From Vitis vinifera (taxonomy: Eukaryota; Streptophyta; Magnoliopsida; Vitales; Vitaceae), in contig NC_081806.1 of NCBI RefSeq assembly GCF_030704535.1, forward strand, positions 2,925,001 to 2,989,000: a stretch of DNA of 64,000 nucleotides, given 5' to 3'. The notes below the pieces were generated by a model. It was not told the DNA's origin, ran no database searches, and saw nothing but the letters and a program-made list of their open reading frames with translations. The translations under genes were made by a program, and so were the position numbers. Below, one piece after another: positions 55,863-64,000 of this stretch. Numbering within the stretch: position 1 is the stretch's first letter; each line of letters starts with the position of its first letter.

Positions 55863-58800
55863 TCACTCGATCCTTACTCCCTGCATCTCAAGGGCATCCA
55901 GCTTCTTGGGTCTTTTGTAGTACTTTAACAGAAGAGAACAGCAAACAACACTGACGGAAGAGGCTGCCATGGCAGCTCCAGCAATCCATGGTGGTAAACG
56001 GAATCCAGAAGATGGGAAGAGAGCCCCAGCTGCAATTGGTATGCCGAGGAGATTATAGCCTAGTGCCCAAATGTAGTTCAGGCGGATACGGGAAAATGTT
56101 TTTCTGGAAAGGTCGATGGCGGTTATCACATCTTCCAAGTTGCTTTTCATGAGAACAATGTCTGCTGCCTCGATGGCAATGTCTGTGCCTGCACCAATCG
56201 CCATTCCAACATCTGCAGCGACAAGAGCTGGTGAGTCGTTGATGCCATCTCCAACCATTGCCACGGTATAGCCCGACGCCTGTGGAATAAAGACAAGATT
56301 CTACAGCATTGGGAATAATCACGAATAGTCATTATTCATGTCTTGGAGCTAATTTTCAATTTATACCTGTAAATTCTTCACTTTCTCTGCTTTGTGCTCA
56401 GGTTTGGCTTCAGCGATGACAGTTTCAATCCCAACCTCCTGAGCAATGGAATTTGCAGTTCCCCAGTTGTCACCTGTCACCAAGATGCTCTTAACCTTCA
56501 TAGACTTGAGAATGGTTATCACATCACGAGCACCTGGCTTCAGTGGATCAGATATGGCTAGAACTCCAGTCAGCTCCCCATCTATCGATATCAGAATCCC
56601 AGTTTGAGCCATTTCTTCAATTTCTTCCAGCATATCTTCAGCATCAACTGGAATGACAATCTTCTGGTCTAACATCAAGCTCTTGTTGCCCACTATGATC
56701 TCTTTGTTGCGAACAATGGCTTTCACTCCATGGCCAGTAATGGAGACGAAATCCTTTGCTTCTGGCCAAGTGGGATTCTCTTCATCTTCTCTGAATTTCT
56801 TAGCATACTCCACAATGGCCTTAGCCAGTGGGTGCTCACTGTTCACCTGGTACACATTCAGAGCACCTATGTTGTAAATATTCAAACTTTATGGGCGAAT
56901 TTGTAAAAAGCATGGTTCACAAGCTTAATGTTTTAATTAAACATTTGAAAATGATTTTTGGTTTGGCAAAAAGTTTAACAAAAAGCAAATTCTGAACTGA
57001 ATCCAAGTTTCGATTATATATCAGAACTACTTTGAAGGCCAGTGATATGACAGGGCCAAGCCTCATAAAAATGTTTCTTTAAAACAGATAATAGTCGATA
57101 ATAGTCTATGGAGAAATGCCTACCTCAGTGGCCGCAACAAGTTCATAGAATTCTTGGAGTACCATATTTTTCCAGAGCCTTGTGTTAACAACTACAGGCT
57201 TCCCAACTGTGAGGGTCCCTGTCTTGTCAAACACAATGCAATTCACCTGCAAAATCAAATAAACCTCAAGATTATATTCAAAGGTCCTAAAAAAGGCAAC
57301 ACAGTTTTGCTTGCTGTTTGAATATTCTGGTGGAACAATAATTCTAGACTAAATTAATTTGGAATTCAAGTTGATTGGAACAAGGGGTCTGTTTGGTGCA
57401 GTGGAAGGTTTGTTTCGAAACGAAACAAAAAAACACTTAAGAACAAACACAAAGATCACAATATGATTTAAAAATTGGGGAATAATTCTGAAAAATATAT
57501 TGAACTCTTCTTTTAACAATTACAATAAGTTCTTAAATAATGTTTATAATGCGAAAAAAAAGGAAATAACTGAAATAGGAAATTAGAAATAGGAAACCAA
57601 GGTAATTGGAAATGAGAAAAACTAAAATTTGAAAATAGAAACTAATCTAAAATAAAAACAAGAAACTAAAAATAGAATCTAATGAAAATAAAAATTAATG
57701 TAAAATAGAAACTAATGAGGGAGGAAACTAAAAATAGAAACTAATGACCGAGCAAATTAAAAATAGAAACTAATGATGATCATGTGCTGCATCACTTGTA
57801 GTGTCTAAAATCTAAAACTAGCTAGTGTGATTGAACATGGAGGTTTTCGCTCAAGAATCTTCATTCCCCAAGATTTGTTCTTCCTTGAAAATTTGAAAAG
57901 GGCAAGATGATTACCACATACTGACCTTATGTGCACTTTCTAATGCTTGACCGCCTTTGATGAGGACTCCCTGAGAAGCACCAACACCGGTGCCAACCAT
58001 AACAGCAGTAGGAGTTGCAAGGCCTAGAGCACATGGGCAGGCTATGACCATGACAGAGATTCCAAATTGGAGTGCAAGCTGAAAGCTATCCATGGAAGAT
58101 GGTATCCAAGATTTTGGGTATCCATGGAACTTTCCAGCTAAAAACCAGGCAAGAAAAGTTGACAATGAAAGGACAATGACCTGCAAAAGATTTACAATTG
58201 TCAGCAAAGGCCTGAAACCAAATTATCACTCTATTTAGAATACATAAGGAAACCAATGAGAAGGCATTTTAATGTTTACCAAAGGAACAAAGAATTTAGA
58301 GATGCGGTCTGCAAATTTCTGCACAGGAGCTTTAGCCATCTGGGCTGACTCAACAAGCTGAACAATCTGTGAAAGAGCACTTTCTGATCCAACCCGTGTT
58401 GCCTTAATATGTAATACCCCATTCTCATTCACAGTCCCTCCAATCACTGTGTCACCCTTCCTCTTTGCCACAGGCCTGGCTTCTCCTGTTATCATGCTCT
58501 CATTGACATGGCTTTGCCCCCAAATAACAAAACCATCTGAAGCTACTTTTGCACCAGGAAGAATTTTAATCACATCGTTCTTTTGTATCAACCGACTATC
58601 TATTTCCTCTTCATTAATCACATTTCCTTCACTGTCCAGGGCTAACAGAATTGCAGTCTCAGGCGACAGGTCCATAAGCTTGGCAATGGCATCAGATGTC
58701 TTTCCCTTGGCTAAAACCTCCAAGTATTTCCCAAGAAGAATAAATGAAATGAGCATGGAGCTCGTTTCAAAGAAATCTGTGGACTTGAAGTCCTCAGAAG

Positions 58801-61173
58801 TAGCAGCTCTCAACACAGAATAGACAGAATAAAAATAGGCAGCATTTGTTCCCAAGGCAATCAAAACATCCATATTGGCAGAACCATGGCGCAGTGCTTT
58901 ATAGGAGCCAGTGTAGAATCGCCGCCCAATAACAAACTGTACTGGGGTGGATAATACCCACCTCAAAATCTCTCCAATGCTCAGCATATTCACCACTTTG
59001 GTATCTAATCCATGCTTGAGACCAGGGATATACATGAAGACCATGGAAGTTAAGAATACTGGAATTGTAAAGACCAAACTCCATAGGAAGGATCTATAAT
59101 ATTGCTTAATCTCCTCCTTTCTATGAACTTCTCTTCCTCCTTCTGGAGATATTGCTGCCTTGTAACGGCCAGTTCCAGTTGACTCAATCACATTGATAAG
59201 GTTTCTGGGGCCCGTCACATCTGGTTTGTAGGAAAGGGAAAATTTACGGACTGTAGGATCAACGTCGATATCTTGAACCCCTGGGAGTGCTCGGAGAGAA
59301 TTCTCGAGTATCCTCATTGAATTATCAGTGCCAACTCCATCAACTTTAATCTGAATCTTGCTCATGTCTTCCCCAGCACTAATAAGTATGGCTTCAAACC
59401 CAGCATCTTCTATGGCTTCCAATAGCTGGTTGTGGTTGATGATCTTAGGATCATAATGAACTCGGGCCTCCTCAGTTGCTAATGCAACTTGAGCCTTTTG
59501 CACACCATGCAGTGCTTGCAGAGAAGATTCAACAGTTGAGGTGCAAGAAGTGCAGGTCATTCCATTTATGCGGATTCGGCATACTTGAATGGATTTCTCA
59601 TTTGTCTCATCTTGAATCAATGTGGCCTGAAACCCCACATCTTCAATGGTCTCACGAATTGTCTCCTCCTACACAAAGTGAGCTGACAAGGATAAGAGTC
59701 TACCTACTAACTCTTAGAAAACAAAACTTTTTACAACAACGTCCTTTTGGAAGTTTACAAGGGCTTGTTCCTTTTTCTTCTTTAAAAGCAAAAATAAATA
59801 AATAAATAAAATAAAATATTGAAAATCAAAATACAAAAAATAGATTTTTATTCTTAAAAACAAAAAATATCACTCCGTTTGAAAAGTTCTTTTTAAATAA
59901 TTTTTTTGAACAAATTTTAAAAGCTGTTCTTTCATGTTTAGTAGAATAAAAGTCTAATAAATTATGTTTTTAAATATATTTAAAAAATAACTTTTATAGT
60001 AATGTTTTATTTTTAATCATTTTCTATACTGATATAGTTATTTTTTAAAACAATTCTTAGAAAATAAGTAAAAATGACAAAAATAAAAAATAAAAATATA
60101 ATGTTTTTTATTTTTTAAAACAATTTTTTTTTTTAATTTTGTGGCTGCCAAATATATATTTTCATTTTTTTAAGGGAGTAAAAAACCATTTTAGAAAACA
60201 ACCACCAAATGAAAATATATTTTAATTATATTCTAAAGGCTATTTAAAACAATAATTATAAAACTACGAAAAATAAATAAAATAAAATATTAAAACATAT
60301 TTAAAAGTATATAAAATAGATTAAAAATATTCAAGTTCTAAAAAAAGTTTTGTTTTATAAAACAGAAAATTTTTCTCAAAAACTATTTTTTAAAATTTTA
60401 AAATTATTTTAAAAAACACTTCACGATCAATTCTTCTTTCATATTTGTATCACTATTTGCAAATATTTCTCAAATTTTAAAATCTTTTTAACAAGTAAAG
60501 ATAAATATTATAAACCAAGTCTTTAACACTCCTATAAGAAGCAAATCACAATTCTCTTAATGAAGGAGGATTAAATTAAAGAGAGAAATATGAATTTGTT
60601 TAATTTTATAAAAGATTATGTTAATTAATTTGTAGAAGAAATAACTCAAAAGCGGAGGGAAGGGACTGGCATTGATTTTGGCGGTTTTGGGATCAAAGCG
60701 GTTCTAATTCAAACTTTCAAACGCTGTTGGCGGGTACCTAGGGTTCCTAATTTTCTTGAGAAAAACTTCGATCGCCTTTTCCATCAAACCAAACATCACG
60801 AAAGGAAAACCTAAAATCGAAAACCAACGAAACAAACAAAATCGGAAGAAAGAAAAGGGAAAAAGGAAAAGAAATCACTTACGTTAACAAAAGAAGGATA
60901 AAACATGACCTGAGCCCTACTATTCAAAACATCAACCACCGCCTCCCGAATCCCCGGCAGCCGCTTGACGGCCTTCTCCACCGATCCCGCGCACGCCGAG
61001 CATGTCATTCCAATCACCGAAAACACCGCCTTCGCTTCCGACCCTTCCACATCCCTCTCCGTCTCCGACACCCCCTTGGGATACTTGGGCATCGAGGGGT
61101 AGTGCGGCCTCGGCGACAGACCTCCGAAGCTCTCATTCCGAATACACGCCAGCGTCAGAAACTTCGCTGCCAT
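55863..61173 (-). CDS. HMA5: Copper-transporting P1B-type ATPase, HMA5-like
   Basis: Six minus-strand exons (60883-61173, 58280-59668, 57926-58180, 57124-57246, 56367-56846, 55863-56279) encode 984 residues. There are two N-terminal heavy-metal-associated domains with CxxC (MTCSAC, 56-61; MTCTSC, 134-139), then a third HMA-like fold without cysteines. P-type ATPase motifs follow: TGEARP in the actuator, CPC (608-610) in the metal-transport helix, DKTGT with the phosphorylated Asp near 652, SEHP (His 691) in the nucleotide domain, and GDGINDSP near 856. Two CxxC domains plus CPC identify a Cu(+) pump; HMA5 exports copper in root and vascular cells, while the related RAN1 supplies ethylene receptors. 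The protein matches HMA5 better, by its N-terminus and length. Exon 1 is GC-rich relative to the rest. Intron 1 (1.2 kb) is AT-rich and repeat-like, intron 3 holds a minisatellite. A GTG two codons upstream is not used; the ATG at 61173 is chosen. Confidence 0.94.
57585..57776. repeat. AT-rich minisatellite in HMA5 intron 3
   Basis: AAATAGAAACTAATGA recurs at least three times (near 57703, 57733 and 57761), with degenerate copies to the left. It lies in the intron between 57247 and 57925. Confidence 0.6.
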
Positions 61174-61934
61174 AACCACAAAATCTCTGCAAAAGTGGGA
61201 ATACGATAGGGTTTGAGATTGAAGGAAGAGTTTAAAGTCGCAACGTCGCTGCTCGCTCGCTCACTATAGCCACTACGGCTCAAATAGGAAATATGACAAG
61301 GAAGCAAAGTGAATCAGACTCCACATGTAACAGAGCTAGCAAAATGAATCAGACTCCACGTATAAAAGACGTGAATTATTGGTGATTCAGATGAAAGTCA
61401 GTCCCACCACCACGATGAAGCATGATGATGTTGTTTTGGAAACTTGGGCGTTTTAACCAACTTTTAAATGAGGTAGTGGTTGTTGGTGTTCCCATCATTT
61501 CTAGTTTAAATGTGATGAGATCTGCGTGCTTATCTGCTGCCAACTCTAACTGACTAAAGAGAGAGAAAAGAGAGAAAGTTAATACCCGAATCTTAGTCTA
61601 TAGAAATTAACATTTTAAAATGAAAGACAGAGCAGGATGTTTACTTGGAAGTATTGATAACACCCACAAACTCTTGAGCCTGTTTGTCTGCTAAGAAAAC
61701 CAATGCTTACATTTGTATACAGTAACTTGGAAGGAATCATGGTCAAGTTCAACAACCAAACACGTCCCCATTCAATGTATTGCAAAGAAAGTTACATACC
61801 GAGATGGAAATCATAAATTTTGATTTTTTCTTTTTTAATGGGGATTTGTATGCCCATTTGACCTTAGTGATGGTGCCATCCCTAACCCTAGTCCAGGCAT
61901 AAAAAAACAATTTAGAAAATTGATTACATCATCT

Positions 61935-62055
61935 ATGGTGAAGAATCTTCATTAGTTTATCCCCCAATTGAATTAGTCATCTTGGTTTGATTTCCATGGT
62001 GAAGAATCTTCATTAGTTTATCCCCCAATTGAATGGTCATCTTGGTTTGATTTCC
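61935..62055. repeat. Tandem duplication, period 61 bp
   Basis: ATGGTGAAGAATCTTCATTA starts at 61935 and again at 61996; both copies continue through GTTTATCCCCCAATTGAAT and CATCTTGGTTTGATTTCCA. They are nearly identical, so the duplication is recent. Confidence 0.9.
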
Positions 62056-62307
62056 AAGGGTATTGGAAAGCCAATAACCCTTTCACACGATCAGAAAACG
62101 GCGGCAAACAATGATCCAACAATGTGTATTTCTATATTAATTTGATGGTGAATCCTGCCACCTCTACTAATTACCTCTCCTTCCGGTAGTAATGAGATCG
62201 ACTAAAATTGGATTTACATAATTTTTTGTTTTATGATATCATAGGTTGTGGTACATGCGAATGAAGAGTGAGAATAAAAATCTCATTTTTTCTCTACTAC
62301 GTTAACA

Positions 62308-62716
62308 TGTTTGGATAAATTTTATGAACGTAGGAATGAAATAAAAAATAATTTTATTTTAATTCATTGTTTAAGGTATTTTAATTCATTCATCTTATAA
62401 AAAAATAAAAAAAGTTTAAAATTAATATTTTATCCTTATATAATAAGACCATTTTTTGTCTTATTATTTAGTAAAAAAAAACCTTTCAAAATTTATAAAT
62501 TTATTTTAAAATGAAAATAAAAAAATATTTTAAACTCTATGTAAAGATATTATTGTCAATTTATTTCTTTTCCATTATCATTCTTATTATTACTAAATAT
62601 TAAAACATTATAATAGAAACAAATACTCATTTCAATCTTGAATTTCTAGATTAGTCTAAACACTAGAAATGAAATTATCAAATTCATTTCTATTCATAGC
62701 CGTTTGCCAAACACCC
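62308..62716. mobile_element. Probable MITE
   Basis: The left end ATGTTTGGATAAATTTT and the right end GTTTGCCAAACACCC have the inverted TGTTTGG/CCAAACA pattern seen at other elements here. The interior is AT-rich without coding potential. The ends are approximate. Confidence 0.4.
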
Positions 62717-64000
62717 TAATAATATATACATACAAGACGTGTTGGAGTTACAAAAAAGATCATTTTCTTTACATTGGTATCTTTCATTTTCACATAATTT
62801 TCTTATTTTTATTTTTATTTCTTTATGTTAATAAAAAAAAAAAACAACCCTCAACCAATTGTGATCAATGAAATCGAGGCATCAATTGGGGGCATTCAAC
62901 ATGTAAAATGATTTAAAAAAAAAAAAAAAAATCACTTTCAGAACCGTTCTTTTGTTAATTTTATAACACAAGTAATTTTCAAACTTTAAACAATTTTATT
63001 TTCTCAGCTACCAATCAATACGTCATGCCAACAAAAAATTTGGTATACCTGTAGCTACATAATTGGGCCGACCATCTTCATACTATCATTTAACAAGTTG
63101 ACAAAGCTAGTTGCTTATTGCATGGAACTTATTCCTAATATAAAATTAATAGCTGCACTAATATTAGTTATATTGAAATTTGATACCTTGAAAGCTGAAT
63201 TGTAGTTATTGATTGTTTAACGATATTTTAATCATTTTTATATGAACTTCATTGAATTTATAACCACGGGCCTACCGCCTATCGACATGATCAAAAGATT
63301 CATTAGTTAGGTGGATTCTTTGAAGTACGACTAACAATTTAATTATTAAAACAATACCGGCAAAAACTAAACATGAATTTATTTTTTCCCTGTTCTAAAG
63401 TTCAAAGGTGACATTGACCTATATAATTATATTAGAATTAGAATAATATTACAATTTTGATGAAGATGAAATTTGAGTAGAAGATTTTTATGGTAATTTT
63501 TTTTTTTAGTTAAATTCAAGTTTGGGCCTAACACGGCAGCCCGCTTATTATTTAATATGGAATTCGGCTAAAATCCAAGAAGGCCCATTTCATGTTACAG
63601 CCCACTTGCAATTTTTTTAGTCTGGGCCGAAGGGTGCGTGCAGCTTAAGCAAGGTGAGCATGACTTTTGGGCCTTTGTGCTTTATAATCTATAAAAAATT
63701 ATCTTAAATTCCTTATATATTTATATTCATTTAAAAAAAAAATTAAAAACCATTTTTATTAAAACATGTTTGATTACATTTTGAATTGACAACTTTTTGC
63801 TATTAATATTAATTTATTTAAATAGTTAAAATTATATTAATAATTTATTTTGTCAAATTAATTTTATGTAATTTTTTTTTATATTTTAGTAATTTTTGAA
63901 TAAATTTATATTTTTAATATTTTAAAATAAAAATATTTAAAATTAAAAGGATAAATATAAAAAAAAATTAAAATTAAAATCATAGTCATTTTTTAAAATA

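Larger units (their letters stand above)
61174..64000. other. AT-rich gene-free region upstream of HMA5
   Basis: The first few hundred bases are the HMA5 leader and promoter. A 61-bp tandem duplication lies at 61935-62055. A likely MITE (ATGTTTGGATAAATTTT at 62310; TTGCCAAACACCC at 62704) spans about 62308-62716. The rest is AT-rich with A-runs (62923-62939, 63738-63750). I see no coding sequence. Confidence 0.55.

Noticed and set aside
61174-61179. Upstream extension of HMA5 by two codons
   Set aside because: It begins with GTG, not ATG; plant initiation at the ATG at 61173 is far more likely.
1-64000. CRISPR arrays, phage, bacterial operons or a multi-gene biosynthetic cluster
   Set aside because: All genes are intron-containing or typical plant families; no regularly spaced repeats, and the neighbours do not form a coherent pathway.

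Overview
The window is nuclear DNA from a flowering plant, most likely a woody eudicot of the grapevine (Vitis) type. The evidence is AT-rich intergenic DNA, many GT-AG introns, plant-only families (MCTP7-like C2 protein, AHL, GT47, Cys-type glutathione peroxidases), numerous small inverted-repeat elements, and L1-like LINE debris with the 3' tail TATC-poly(A). The species call is inference; no search was run. Exon models were joined by hand from splice signals, reading phase and family similarity. Every multi-exon model closes in frame.

Layout. 22-12673 (+) is the 3' part of a KDM5/JARID1-type histone H3K4 demethylase gene (JMJ17-like: PLU-1 region and two PHD fingers; the JmjC part lies upstream of the window). 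Its introns hold a decayed LINE, a MITE pair and a plastid petA fragment. 14569-17218 (+) encodes a small YqgF/RuvX-type RNase H-fold protein. 19367-22467 (+) encodes a two-exon protein with two AT-hooks in exon 1 and a PEARLI-4-like coiled-coil region in exon 2. 24631-30761 (+) is an AT-hook/PPC (AHL) gene. 31916-34343 and 35142-37777 (both -) are tandem glutathione peroxidase genes, one predicted cytosolic and one with an organelle-type leader. 38397-40040 (-) is an intronless GT47 glycosyltransferase. 41846-44854 (-) is an MCTP7-like gene, intronless in its coding part, with a likely 5'-UTR intron reaching about 47236. 50620-55239 (+) is a theta-class glutathione S-transferase ending in SKM. 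55863-61173 (-) is a copper P1B-ATPase of the HMA5 type. The remainder to 64000 is AT-rich and gene-free.

Themes. Three genes (two GPX and the GSTT) act in peroxide and glutathione chemistry, and HMA5 handles copper; plant genes are not in operons, so I read this as loose neighbourhood, not a pathway cluster. Two neighbouring genes carry AT-hooks whose coding exons look homologous down to the exon boundary phase, suggesting a chimeric gene. I saw no CRISPR array, rRNA, intact tRNA, phage or bacterial island, and no clearly new multi-gene system. The unusual items are small-scale: plastid filler DNA between two copies of a repeat, three very short retroposon insertions with target-site duplications, and the possible AHL-exon chimera.
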